64,000 nt of DNA from Microbacterium elymi (lineage in GTDB: Bacteria > Actinomycetota > Actinomycetes > Actinomycetales > Microbacteriaceae). A program made the translations under genes and the position numbers. Positions 1 through 8,624 of the stretch are shown here, one piece after another (the first letter of the stretch is position 1; the number at the start of each line of letters is the position of its first letter). Below the pieces are notes generated by a model. It saw nothing but the letters and a program-made list of their open reading frames with translations. It had not been told where the DNA came from and made no database searches. Location of the stretch: positions 2,790,001 through 2,854,000 of the forward strand of contig NZ_CP091139.2 in the NCBI RefSeq assembly GCF_021582895.2, written 5' to 3'.

Positions 1-641
1 ATCGCATCGTGCGCGGCGGTGTTGATCCGTCCGCGCAGCATCGCCTTCCGCAGCCCGTCGTGCCAGGGTCGGCCCGGAGACCAGGCGCCGTCCTCGGAGG
101 CGTCGTCCCCGTTGTCTCCCGGATCACTTCCGCCCGCCGCGGTTCGATCGGCCGGTGCCGCAGTGACGTCCGTCGCGCCCCGTTCCGGTCCGCCCGGCCC
201 GCTCGGCTCCGGCTCGCCTGATCCGCCCGGCCCGCTCGGCTCCGGCCCACCCGGCACCCTCTCACCCGCTTCCGGATCGTTCGGCGTCGCGCCGGCATCG
301 GCCTCCAGCAGGGAGTCGCCGAGGCGCACCACGCGGACGGCATCGGCCCGCGTGCCTCCGGTGATCGACTGGATGTAATCCGCGGCGTTGCGCGACCCCT
401 TGCTCGCGGCGAACCCGCCGTGCCCGCGTTCGCGCGCAGACAGCTCCACGATCACGGCGGCCGCGACAGCGACCAGCCGTTCCGCGGCATCCCGGATCGC
501 CGTCGCCTCGTCGATCACCTGGCTCGCTCCGTCGCCCCCGAGCATGCGCATCGCAGCGAGCGTCTCGGTGCTCTCGCAGGCGAGCTCGGAGTGCGCGGAC
601 AGGGCCGCGACGCTCCGTTCCAGCTCGCCCAAAATGCTCAT
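1..641 (-). CDS. DUF222 / HNH endonuclease-family protein, N-terminal part
   Basis: This reading frame starts at the ATG complementary to 639-641 and runs off the left edge, so only about 213 residues are visible. The N-terminus begins MSILGELERSV and continues with the helical pattern of DUF222, the domain preceding a C-terminal HNH nuclease in many actinobacterial proteins. Blocks such as SRNAADYIQSITGG and LRKAMLRGRINTAAHD fit that family. Between them lies a low-complexity Gly/Pro/Glu/Ser linker (around residues 130-165) built from a repeated GPGGPEPS-like unit, encoded at about 190-250. The HNH motif would lie outside the window, so nuclease function is inferred. These genes are multicopy in Microbacteriaceae and of unknown role. 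No frameshift is seen in this part. Confidence 0.7.
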   Translation of the reverse strand, partial: MSILGELERSVAALSAHSELACESTETLAAMRMLGGDGASQVIDEATAIRDAAERLVAVAAAVIVELSARERGHGGFAASKGSRNAADYIQSITGGTRADAVRVVRLGDSLLEADAGATPNDPEAGERVPGGPEPSGPGGSGEPEPSGPGGPERGATDVTAAPADRTAAGGSDPGDNGDDASEDGAWSPGRPWHDGLRKAMLRGRINTAAHDA

Positions 642-785
642 AGTTCATTGTGACACGCACCGTGGACACTAGAAGAGAACATCGAAAATCTGTGGAGAAC
701 CGGTCCGATTCGCAGCGGATCCGCCGGCTGGGGAGGAAACGCCGTGCCGTGGCGGCCGCCGACTGCCGTGCCATAGTCGGTTCTC

Positions 786-1840
786 GTGCACCCCTGCCCA
801 CCGCACTCGCCCGAGCACACCCCGCAGCACGCCACCGCCCTCGTCACCGGGGCGGGTGGCGGTGTCGGTCGGGAGATCACCCGTGCGCTGGCCTTCCGTG
901 GCGTGCGAGTGCTGATGCCCGTGCGCAATCGGCCCAAGGCCGAGCAGGCCGTCGCGGCGATCAAGGCCGAGCAGCAGGCTGCCGCGATCAAGGCCGAGCA
1001 GCAGGCTGCCGCGATCAAGGCCGAGCAGCAGGCTGCCGCGATCAAGGCCGAGCAGGCCGTCGCCGCCATCCGCGCCGAGCAGCGGGCAGCCACCGGAGCG
1101 ACCGGCACCGCCGAGCCGGTACTCCTCGACCTCGATCTCGCCCGGCTGGGCACCGTCGACGCGCTCGCCGCGCACCTGCGTGCGAATGAGCCACGGATCG
1201 ACGTCGCAGTGCTGAACGCCGGAACGGTCCTGCTCGGCGATCGCGAGCGCCACCTCACCGAGGACGGCCACGAACTGCACCTGCAGACGAATCTGCTCGG
1301 GCACGTCGCGCTGATCCGCGGCATCCTGCCCCTGCTGCGCGCCTCGCGCACGCGCGTGGTGGTCCAGCTGAGTCTTGCCGCCGGCCTGTCCCGCATCGAC
1401 TGGTCTGACCCGCAGACCACCCGCCGCTACCGCGCTCTGCGCGCGTACGGCCGCTCCAAGCTCGCCCTCGCCCTCTTCGCGACCGCGCTGGCGGCCCGCG
1501 AGCCGGACCTGACCGTCGCGCTGTGCCACCCGGGCATCGCGCCCGGCACCGGGATCGCCCCGATCGTGCGCGACCGACTGCCGCCGCGCCTGGTCGAGTT
1601 CGCGGTCCGCCGGCTCGGGAATCCGCCCGAACGCGCCGCCCGGGCTTGCGCTGATGGCGATGGATGCCGCGTCCTCCACACCGCCGGTCTACGTCGGTCC
1701 GCGCGGGTTCCTCCAGCTCGCGGGGGAGCCGCGGCGCCTGCGCCCGCGCCGCCGGCTGATCGATCCCGTGGAGGCCGAGCGGATGTGGCGGTGGACCGAG
1801 CGGCTGCCTCGAACACGGCTGACGTGGCCGACGACCCACC
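786..1840 (+). CDS. Short-chain dehydrogenase/reductase with internal repeat (one indel)
   Basis: This is an SDR-family NAD(P)-dependent oxidoreductase. Near the N-terminus it has the Rossmann motif [11 protein letters not shown], then the second strand [12 protein letters not shown], the NAG motif in [12 protein letters not shown], and the catalytic pair in [15 protein letters not shown] (YxxSK, corresponding to YxxxK). The start is a GTG at 786 with [12 protein letters not shown] soon after. An imperfect AIKAEQQAA repeat is inserted after strand 2. The frame breaks near 1647, where GCTTGC stands for GCTGC; restoring it gives [12 protein letters not shown] and the expected tail [15 protein letters not shown]. 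After correction no stop separates this gene from the GNAT gene downstream, so the 3' end is my estimate from where SDR similarity fades. The substrate is unknown. Confidence 0.7.
960..1067 (+). repeat. 27-bp tandem repeat inside the SDR gene
   Basis: Three near-identical 27-base units begin at 960, 987 and 1014, followed by a degenerate fourth unit to about 1067. Each encodes nine residues, AIKAEQQAA. The unit length is a multiple of three, so copy-number change would keep the frame. It lies in the helix after the cofactor-binding strand of the SDR fold, which is normally short. Confidence 0.9.
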
Positions 1841-1965
1841 GCCCCGAACGACGCTGCCCCGACCACTCCACGCATCCACCGGCCCACGACACCACCCCAC
1901 AACACCACCCCACGACGCCGCTCCACGACGCCGGCCCACGACCCACCACCCGTACGCTGGTGCCC

Positions 1966-2646
1966 ATGCCCGCAGCCTCCGCCCCGATCTCCGACCCCAG
2001 CTTCGACCGAGCCTCCGACGTCAGCTCCGCCCCGACCTCCGACCCCAGCTTCGACCGAGCCTCCGACGTCAGCTCCGCCTCGACCTCCGCCCCGACCTCC
2101 GCCCCGATCTCCGACCGAGCCTCCGACCGAGTCGCCGACGCGCCCTCCCGCCCCCTGCCGGACGGCGCCGTTCTGCGCCCCGCACGTCCGGGCGACGAAC
2201 CCGGCATCCTCGCCGGCATCCAGGCCCTCGCCGTCTACGAGCGCGAGCCGGACGCGGTGCAGAACACGGCCGGGATGCTCGCCGAGACGCTGTTCGGCGC
2301 CGACCCGCACGCCTACGCGCACGTGGTCAAGCGTGACGGCGAGATCATCGGCATCGCGCTGTGGTTCCTCACCTACTCCACCTGGACCGGGCGGCACGGC
2401 ATCTGGCTGGAGGACCTGTTCGTGCACGAGTCCGAGCGCGGTCGCGGCTACGGCACGGCGCTGATCGCCGCCCTGGCCGACCTGTGCGTGCGACGCGGAT
2501 ATTCGCGCCTGGAGTGGACCGTGCTCGACTGGAACGAACCGTCGATCGCGTTCTACCGGGCGCTGGGCGCCGAGCCGATGGACGAGTGGACCACTCAGCG
2601 CCTGTCCGGCACCGGACTGGATGCCGCAGCCGCCCTCGCTCGATAA
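1966..2646 (+). CDS. GNAT-family N-acetyltransferase
   Basis: This is a GCN5-related acetyltransferase. The catalytic domain begins at about residue 65 ([17 protein letters not shown]). It contains the acetyl-CoA binding region [16 protein letters not shown] (Q/RxxGxG/A type) and ends with the motif [19 protein letters not shown] found in diamine/phosphinothricin-type GNATs. The ATG at 1966 is chosen because it precedes a low-complexity leader (Asp/Ser/Pro/Ala repeats) and the domain; a GTG at 1960 is also in frame. The frame is open upstream into the SDR tail, so a fused product cannot be excluded, although separate genes are more likely. The substrate is unknown; polyamines or a drug are typical of this subgroup. 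Confidence 0.8.
   Translation: MPAASAPISDPSFDRASDVSSAPTSDPSFDRASDVSSASTSAPTSAPISDRASDRVADAPSRPLPDGAVLRPARPGDEPGILAGIQALAVYEREPDAVQNTAGMLAETLFGADPHAYAHVVKRDGEIIGIALWFLTYSTWTGRHGIWLEDLFVHESERGRGYGTALIAALADLCVRRGYSRLEWTVLDWNEPSIAFYRALGAEPMDEWTTQRLSGTGLDAAAALAR
1993..2088 (+). repeat. 48-bp direct repeat in the GNAT leader
   Basis: Two nearly identical 48-base units start at 1993 and 2041 and encode two copies of [16 protein letters not shown]. They form a disordered, acidic/Ser-rich N-terminal leader ahead of the acetyltransferase domain. Degenerate copies follow up to about 2130. Confidence 0.85.
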
Positions 2647-2699
2647 TCGGGCATCGTCATCCCTACCGGACGTCGGCGCCCGCCGCTACGGTCGATGAC

Positions 2700-3786
2700 G
2701 TGGTTCATGAGCTGACCCGAGACCAGGCACGCCGGATCGCCGTGCGCGCGCAGCTGCTGGACGCCGACCGCCCCGGCGACGTCGTCGAGGTGGCCGAGCA
2801 GCTCGGTGCCATCAAGATCGATCCCACCGCGGTGATCGCCCCGTGCGAGCAGACGACGCTGTGGACGCGGATCGGCTGGTCGTACGAGCCGGTGCAGCCT
2901 GCAGAAGGCGGTGGAGATCGACCGCCTCCTGTTCGAACTGGACGGCCGGTTCCAGCCGGTCAGCATGCTGCCCCTGATGCTCCCCGGGATGCGGCGGTGG
3001 CCGCGCCACGAGAGCACCCGGCAATGGCTCGAGGCCAACGATGCGTTCCGCAGGGACGTGATCGCGCGGCTGCGCGCCGAAGGGCCGCTGCTGGCCGAGC
3101 AGATCCCCGACACCGCGGCGGTGGCCCGGGACTCCGCCGACGGCTGGTACGGCCCGAACCAGGTGCCGCGGATGCTCGAGGCGCTGGCCCGGCAGGGCGT
3201 GGTCGCCGTGACCGCGCGCAGCGCCGGCAGGCGCCGGGTGTGGGATGTCGCGGAGCGAGTCTTCCCGGCGGGCATGCCCGAGTACTCGGACGAGGAGGCC
3301 GAGCGGATGCTGGCCGAGCGCCGCCTGCAGGCCGCCGGCATCGCGAAGCAGAACTCGCCGTGGACCTGCGTCAGAGACGCCGGAGAGCCGGCCCGCGTCG
3401 AGGGCTCGAAGTGGAAGTGGCGGGTCGACCCCGAGGCCCTCGCCCGCGTCGACGACGAGGTCGACGGCCGCGTCGCGTTCCTGAACCCGTACGACGGGAT
3501 GCTGATGGACCGCCCCCGAATCAGCGAGGTGTTCGAGTTCGACTACGTGCTCGAGCAGTTCAAGCCCAAGTCCCAGCGCAGATACGGCTACTTCGCGCAC
3601 CCGATCCTGATGGGCGACCGGTTCGTGGGGATGCTCGACGCCGAGCTGGACCGCAAGAATGAGGTGCTCCGGGTCAACGCGATCCACGACTTCCTGCCGT
3701 TCGAACCGGAAGAGGACGACATGATCCGGGCCGAGATCGACGAGCTCGCGCGGTGGCTCGGAGTCGGACTCGTCGGCGAGCGCTGA
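2700..3786 (+). CDS. Winged-helix DNA-binding protein, YcaQ/AlkZ-like (one indel)
   Basis: The protein matches the PF06224 family, which includes the alkylpurine/crosslink DNA glycosylases AlkZ and YcaQ. The N-terminus reads ELTRDQARRIAVRAQLL, followed by LGAIKIDPTAVIAPCEQ and TTLWTRIGWSYEPVQ, matching the family's conserved start. The family's Q-x-Q/D catalytic segment appears here as K-I-D, so glycosylase activity is uncertain. The C-terminal half has AFLNPYDGMLMDRPRI, the tyrosine-rich YGYFAHPILMGDRFVG and the ending EIDELARWLGVGL. The GTG at 2700 is the only start that keeps this N-terminus. One extra C near 2896, in GCAGCCTGCAG for GCAGCTGCAG, shifts the frame; correcting it gives EPVQLQKAVEIDRLL. 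The corrected length is 361 residues. Confidence 0.75.
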
Positions 3787-3844
3787 GACGGCGCGCGGGT
3801 CGCGACGATGACATCGCCGCGACCCGCGTCGCCTCCTGCGCCGG

Positions 3845-4390
3845 TCAGGCCGAGGCCGTCTCCTCCCGCTTCGGCAGCACCCAGCCCGCCCGCGGGAAGT
3901 GGCAGGTGTAGCCGTTGGGGTAGCGGATCAGATAGTCCTGGTGCTCCGGCTCGGCCTCCCAGAACGGGCCGGCAGGCTCGATCGTGGTGACCGCCTTGCC
4001 GGGCCACAGACCCGAGGCATCCACGTCCGCGATCGTGTCCCGCGCGACGCGCTCCTGCTCGGGACTGAGCGGGAAGATCGCCGAACGATAGCTCGTGCCG
4101 ACGTCGTTGCCCTGCCGGTCCTTCGTGCTCGGATCGTGGATCTGGAAGAAGAACGCGAGGATGTCGCGGTACGTCGTCACCTCCGGGTCGAAGACGATCT
4201 CCACCGCCTCCGCGTGGCCGGGGTGATGGCCGTACGTCGGGTGGTCGTTCTGCCCGCCGGTATACCCGACCCGGGTGTGCACCACGCCGGGCTGGCGGCG
4301 GATGAGATCCTCCATGCCCCAGAAGCACCCGCCCGCGAGGACCGCGGTCTCGCGGCCCGGGGTCTGGGTGACGTGTCCGTCATCGATCAT
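3845..4390 (-). CDS. msrA: Peptide-methionine (S)-S-oxide reductase MsrA
   Basis: MsrA reduces the S-epimer of methionine sulfoxide in proteins. The catalytic signature [13 protein letters not shown] lies at residues 20-32, with the nucleophilic Cys in GCFWG. The family motifs [24 protein letters not shown] and FFQIHDPS follow in order. At 181 residues it is full length. Its ATG overlaps the stop of msrB by four bases, so the two oxidation-repair enzymes form a translationally coupled operon transcribed leftward. No resolving-Cys-rich tail is seen. The frame is intact. Confidence 0.95.
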   Translation of the reverse strand: MIDDGHVTQTPGRETAVLAGGCFWGMEDLIRRQPGVVHTRVGYTGGQNDHPTYGHHPGHAEAVEIVFDPEVTTYRDILAFFFQIHDPSTKDRQGNDVGTSYRSAIFPLSPEQERVARDTIADVDASGLWPGKAVTTIEPAGPFWEAEPEHQDYLIRYPNGYTCHFPRAGWVLPKREETASA

Positions 4391-4860
4391 GATGCGGTCT
4401 CCTTCGTGTCCTCGTCCTGGTCGCCGAACAGCTCACGGAACTCGCCATAGCCGTTCTGGTCGAGCTCGGCCGCGGGAACGAACCGCAGAGAGGCCGAGTT
4501 CATGCAGTATCTCAGGCCCCCGGCATCCCGAGGGCCATCGTCGAAGAGATGGCCCAGATGACTGTCGGCTCCGCTCGAGCGGACCTCGGTGCGGGACATC
4601 CACAGCGTGCGGTCGGTCTTCGTGGTCACGGCTTCCGGATCGATCGGCCGGGTGAAGCTGGGCCATCCGGTGCCGCTGTCGAACTTGTCCAGGGACGAGA
4701 ACAGCGGCTGCCCCGACACGACGTCGACGTAGATGCCCGGGTCGTGGTTGTCCCAGTACTCATTGCGGAATGCCGGCTCGGTGCCGTCCTCCTGTGTGAC
4801 GCGGAACTGCGCCTCGGTGAGTCCTGCGAGCGCCTCTGGTGTCTTGCGGTGGTCGGTCAT
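4387..4860 (-). CDS. msrB: Peptide-methionine (R)-S-oxide reductase MsrB
   Basis: MsrB reduces the R-epimer of methionine sulfoxide and complements MsrA. The catalytic block is [15 protein letters not shown], with the nucleophilic Cys in RYCMNS, preceded by [10 protein letters not shown] and [11 protein letters not shown]. The first structural CxxC of zinc-containing MsrBs is replaced by [11 protein letters not shown], so this is the zinc-free subtype. The ATG at 4860 is preceded, on the minus strand, by a strong GAGGAGG ribosome site. The gene is 157 codons, is first in the msrB-msrA operon, and is divergent from the 6-phosphogluconate dehydrogenase gene. Confidence 0.93.
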   Translation of the reverse strand: MTDHRKTPEALAGLTEAQFRVTQEDGTEPAFRNEYWDNHDPGIYVDVVSGQPLFSSLDKFDSGTGWPSFTRPIDPEAVTTKTDRTLWMSRTEVRSSGADSHLGHLFDDGPRDAGGLRYCMNSASLRFVPAAELDQNGYGEFRELFGDQDEDTKETAS

Positions 4861-5055
4861 GATTCCTCCTCGGTGACGCCGCTGGCTTGCGCCGTCATCA
4901 TGCACAACGCACGCGGGCCCGGTTCTGGTCCCGAAAGGCTGGGAACGACGTGTGAGTTCCGGTGGCGCCGTCCGCCACCGCACCCCTGCCGTCCAAACCG
5001 CGCGGTCATAGACTGCCGAAGGGTGGCGCGCCGCGCCCGAGAGGGAGGACATGAC

Positions 5056-6114
5056 ATGCAGCTGGGAATGATCGGACTGGGCCGGATGGGCGCGAACATC
5101 GTGCGCCGGCTGATGCTCGACGGGCACGAGTGCGTCGTCTTCGACACCAACGCGGATGCTGTGGCAAGCCTCGTCGCCGAGGGTGCGACCGGAGCCGCCA
5201 GCCTCGAGGAGCTCGCCGCGAAGCTGCAGACGCCGCGCGCCACCTGGGTCATGGTGCCGGCCTCGATCACCGGGCGGGTGGTGGACGAGCTCGCCGCGGT
5301 CTTCGAACCCGGCGATGTGATCATCGACGGCGGCAACTCCAACTACCGCGACGACGTGCGCCGCGCCGCGAAGCTGAGCGAGAGCGGCATCGACTACATC
5401 GACGCCGGCACCAGCGGCGGGGTGTTCGGCCTGGAGCGGGGCTACTGCCTGATGATCGGCGGGCCGGATGCCGCGGTCCGGCGTCTCGAGCCGATCTTCC
5501 GCACGATCGCCCCCGGCCTCGGCGAGATCGCACGCACGCCGGGCCGCAGCGGCGACCCGGCCCCCGAAGAGCAGGGCTATCTGCACTGCGGACCGAGTGG
5601 GGCGGGCCACTTCGTGAAGATGGTGCACAACGGCATCGAATACGGGATCATGGCGGCGCTCGCCGAGGGGCTGAACATCCTGCAGAACGCGGATGCCGGC
5701 ACCCGCGAGGCCGAGCACTCGGCCGAGATCGCGCCGATGGAGGAGCCCGAGTTCTACAAGTTCACGATCGACACCCCGAAGGTCGCCGAGCTCTGGCGGC
5801 GCGGCTCGGTGATCTCGTCCTGGCTGCTGGACCTGACCGCGGCCGCGCTGGAGGAGAACCACGACCTGCACGGCCTGGCCGGCCGCGTCTCGGACTCCGG
5901 CGAGGGCCGGTGGACTGTGAAGGCCGCGGTGGACGTCGGCGTCCCGGCCCCCGTGCTGGCCTCGGCGCTGTTCGAGCGGTTCGCGTCGCGCGACGAGGAC
6001 CAGTACGCCAACCAGCTGCTGTCCGCGATGCGGCTGCAGTTCGGCGGACACAAGGAGCTGCCGACCGGCGACGTGCTCGAGGCCGGCGGTCGCAAGGCCG
6101 ACGCGCAGGGATAG
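5056..6114 (+). CDS. gnd: 6-phosphogluconate dehydrogenase, short decarboxylating type
   Basis: The enzyme oxidatively decarboxylates 6-phosphogluconate to ribulose 5-phosphate. The N-terminus [18 protein letters not shown] carries the GxGxxG dinucleotide fold. The signature [13 protein letters not shown] is at about residues 90-102, then [20 protein letters not shown], and the catalytic Lys/His region in [16 protein letters not shown]. At 352 residues it belongs to the short Gnd family, which tends to use NAD, and not the 470-residue form. The ATG at 5056 sits six bases after a GAGGGAGGA ribosome site; a nearer ATG at 5051 is out of frame. The frame is intact. Confidence 0.9.
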   Translation: MQLGMIGLGRMGANIVRRLMLDGHECVVFDTNADAVASLVAEGATGAASLEELAAKLQTPRATWVMVPASITGRVVDELAAVFEPGDVIIDGGNSNYRDDVRRAAKLSESGIDYIDAGTSGGVFGLERGYCLMIGGPDAAVRRLEPIFRTIAPGLGEIARTPGRSGDPAPEEQGYLHCGPSGAGHFVKMVHNGIEYGIMAALAEGLNILQNADAGTREAEHSAEIAPMEEPEFYKFTIDTPKVAELWRRGSVISSWLLDLTAAALEENHDLHGLAGRVSDSGEGRWTVKAAVDVGVPAPVLASALFERFASRDEDQYANQLLSAMRLQFGGHKELPTGDVLEAGGRKADAQG

Positions 6115-6191
6115 TCCGCCCCGGATGCGGCCGCCCACACCGCATGTCGCCGCGGCCGCGTAGCCTCGAACACAGACGGAAGGAGCTCCTC

Positions 6192-6839
6192 ATGGCCAGA
6201 AGAATCCTCATCATCGGCGGGCACGGCAAGATCGCACTGCGGCTCGAACCGCTGCTGGTCGCGCGCGGCGACACTGTCACCGCGGTGATCCGCAACCCCG
6301 AGCACGGTGCCGAGGTGGAGGCCACCGGCGCGCAGCCGGTCGTGGCGGACGTCGAGCAGTTCGACGCCGACCAGCTCGAGAACCTCATCGCGGGCAACGA
6401 TGCGGTCGTCTGGTCGGCCGGTGCCGGCGGCGGCGACCCGGCCCGCACCCGGGCCGTCGACCAGGACGCGGCGATCCGGTCGATGGATGCGGCGGTCGCC
6501 GCCGACGTGCGGCGCTACGTCATGGTGTCGTATTTCGGCGCGCGCACCGACCACGGCGTGCCGCCGGACAGCTCGTTCTTCGCCTATGCCGAGGCCAAGG
6601 CCGCGGCGGATGCGCATCTGCAGCACACCACGCTGGACTGGACGATCGTCGCGCCCAGCTCGCTGACCCTCGATGAGCCGACCGGCCGCATCGACGCGCG
6701 GGCCGAGGCATCCGGTTCGGTGTCGCGGGCGGATGTCGCGGCGGTGATCGACGCGGTCCTGGCCGACGATGCCACCATCGGCCGCACCATCGCGTTCAAC
6801 TCGGGCGACGTCCCCATCGCCGACGCGGTCCGCGACTGA
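6192..6839 (+). CDS. NAD(P)-binding atypical SDR / NmrA-like protein
   Basis: This 215-residue protein has an N-terminal Rossmann motif, [20 protein letters not shown] (GxxGxxG), and a second strand ending [17 protein letters not shown]. The segment [13 protein letters not shown] corresponds to the NAG-like strand, and [14 protein letters not shown] with [15 protein letters not shown] gives an YxxxK-like Tyr/Lys pair. This is the atypical SDR family often annotated as NAD(P)H-binding protein or sugar epimerase. The ATG at 6192 follows an AGGAGCTCC ribosome site. No substrate can be assigned. Confidence 0.85.
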   Translation: MARRILIIGGHGKIALRLEPLLVARGDTVTAVIRNPEHGAEVEATGAQPVVADVEQFDADQLENLIAGNDAVVWSAGAGGGDPARTRAVDQDAAIRSMDAAVAADVRRYVMVSYFGARTDHGVPPDSSFFAYAEAKAAADAHLQHTTLDWTIVAPSSLTLDEPTGRIDARAEASGSVSRADVAAVIDAVLADDATIGRTIAFNSGDVPIADAVRD

Positions 6840-6866
6840 CCGCGGCCCGGCACCGGTCCGGGCCCG

Positions 6867-7887
6867 CTACGCCGCGGAACGCTCGTGCGCGGGACGGCGG
6901 CGCAGGGACGCCTCCTCGATCGGCGGCGTGTTGTACTCCTGATCCATGCGGCCGATGCCCGTCCCGGGCGGAACGATCGCGTCGATCCGGTCCATCAGCT
7001 CGTCCGAGAGCTCCACGTCGGCGGCGGCCAGCAGATCGTCGAGCTGTTCCATCGTGCGCGGGCCGATGAGGGCGGCGCTGACGCCGGGGTGTGCGATCAC
7101 GAAGGCGAGCGCCATGTGCGTCAGCGGCATCCCGGCTTCTGCGGCCAGCGGGATGAACTCCTCGACCGCGTCGATCCGCCGTTCGTCGCGCAGCGCCGCG
7201 AACAGTCGCGTGCGTCGCAGGTCTGTCTCCTGCCCGCGCCGGACACGCCCGGTGAGCATGCCGCTGGCAAGGGGACTCCAGATCACCGTGCCCATGCCGT
7301 AGCGCTGGGCGACCGGCAGCACCTCCCGCTCGATCGTGCGGTCCAGCAGCGAGTAGTGCGGCTGCTCGGTGCGGAACGGCTCGAGACCGCGGCGCTCGGC
7401 GACCCATTGCGCCTCGACGATGTCCGATGCGGGCATGTCGGAGGTCCCGATCGCCCGCACCTTGCCGCTTGCGCACGAGATCGGTGAGCGCGGAGAGCGT
7501 CTCTTCGATGTCGGTCTGCGGGTCGGGCCGGTGCATCTGGTACAGGTCGAGGTGGTCGGTCTGCAGCCGCCGGAGCGAGTTCTCGACCGCCGTCATGATC
7601 CAGCGACGCGATCCGCCGAGGTGGTTCGGGTCGTCGCCGATGGGGCGGGCGAACTTCGAGGCGAGGACGACGTCGTCGCGGCGCCCCTTCAGGGCGCAAC
7701 CGAGCATCTCCTCGGAATCGCCGTAGGCGTCGGCGGTGTCGACGAAGTTGATGCCGGCGTCGAGGGCGCGGGCCACCATCGCGTCCACCTCGTTCTGATC
7801 GCCGTTGCCGAGTCGGCTGAACATCATCGCGCCGAGCGCGAAGGGCGAGACGCGGATGCCGGTGCGGCCGAGCGGACGGTAGTGCAT
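6867..7887 (-). CDS. Aldo/keto reductase (one indel)
   Basis: The protein begins [19 protein letters not shown], the typical start of the aldo/keto reductase superfamily. It has [17 protein letters not shown] (catalytic Asp and Tyr), [17 protein letters not shown] (catalytic Lys), and [12 protein letters not shown] (catalytic His). The C-terminal half contains [27 protein letters not shown] and [10 protein letters not shown], which bind the NADPH phosphate. The frame is interrupted near 7467, where GCTTGC stands for GCTGC on the plus strand; correction gives [14 protein letters not shown]. The corrected length is 339 residues. The gene is divergent from a TetR regulator with operator-like sites between them, so it is probably that regulator's target. 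Confidence 0.87.
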
Positions 7888-7941
7888 GGGTTCCTCCAGA
7901 GTCGACGGTTCTCGGGGTCGAGCGGGTATGCTCGTCGTAAG

Positions 7942-7979
7942 CGGAACAGTCGTCCGCAACTATACGGAACATTGTTCCG
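7942..7979. promoter_or_regulatory. Inverted-repeat operators between AKR and TetR genes
   Basis: A perfect palindrome, CGGAACATTGTTCCG, lies at 7965-7979, and an imperfect relative, CGGAACAGTCGTCCG, at 7942-7956. Both fall in the 116-base divergent intergenic region, just upstream of the TetR start at 8004. TetR proteins bind such palindromes, so autoregulation together with control of the aldo/keto reductase is likely. Confidence 0.65.
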
Positions 7980-8003
7980 TTTGTCACGCGGGGAGATCGT
8001 CGA

Positions 8004-8597
8004 ATGAGCGCACCGGAGTCGCCCGCAGTGACTCCGCGCCGCACACGGGCGGATGCCGTCCGCAACGCCGAGGCCGTGCTCGAGGCGGCCAAGGCGGCAT
8101 TCGCCGAGTCCGGCGTCGACGCACCCATGCGCGACATCGCGGCTCGCGCGGGCGTCGGGGTCGGTACGGTCTACCGCAGCTATCCGCAGCGCTCGGACCT
8201 GATCATCGCGGTGTTCCGTCGGGAGTTGGATGCCACGGCCGCCGAGGCCGATCGCCTCGCCGCCGCGTACCCGCCCGCCGACGCCCTGCGCCGCTGGTCC
8301 GAGAGTCTGGCGCGGTTCGTCGCGACCAAGCGCGGGTTCGCCGCCGCCCTCCACTCCGGCGATCCGGCGTACCGTCCGCTGCCCGCGCAGTTCCTCGGCT
8401 CGCTCGCACCACGCGTCCAGAGGATCCTGGATGCCGGCGCCGCGAACGGGACCATTCGGGACGACATCCGCGCCGAAGACCTCATCCACGCCCTGAGCCG
8501 GCTCGCCGACACCCAGCCCGGCGGCGCCGGCGACGGTGCGTCGCGGCGGATGACGCAGGTGCTGCTGGACGGGCTCATCCTGCCGGCGTCGTCGTAG
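8004..8597 (+). CDS. TetR/AcrR-family transcriptional regulator
   Basis: This is a 197-residue regulator. The N-terminal helix-turn-helix (about residues 15-60) reads MRDIAARAGVGVGTVYRSYP, which matches the TetR recognition segment. The C-terminal ligand domain contains RFVATKRGFAAALHSG, typical of the TetR subfamily paired with oxidoreductase genes. The ATG at 8004 gives MSAPESPAVTPRRTRADA. It is divergent from the aldo/keto reductase, and the palindromes at 7942-7979 are its probable binding sites. The inducer is unknown. Confidence 0.87.
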   Translation: MSAPESPAVTPRRTRADAVRNAEAVLEAAKAAFAESGVDAPMRDIAARAGVGVGTVYRSYPQRSDLIIAVFRRELDATAAEADRLAAAYPPADALRRWSESLARFVATKRGFAAALHSGDPAYRPLPAQFLGSLAPRVQRILDAGAANGTIRDDIRAEDLIHALSRLADTQPGGAGDGASRRMTQVLLDGLILPASS

Positions 8598-8624
8598 CCC
8601 GGCCTGCCCGATCGGTCTCGGCGG

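Noticed and set aside
960..1067. CRISPR array
   Set aside because: The 27-base repeats are contiguous with no spacers and lie in frame in an SDR gene.
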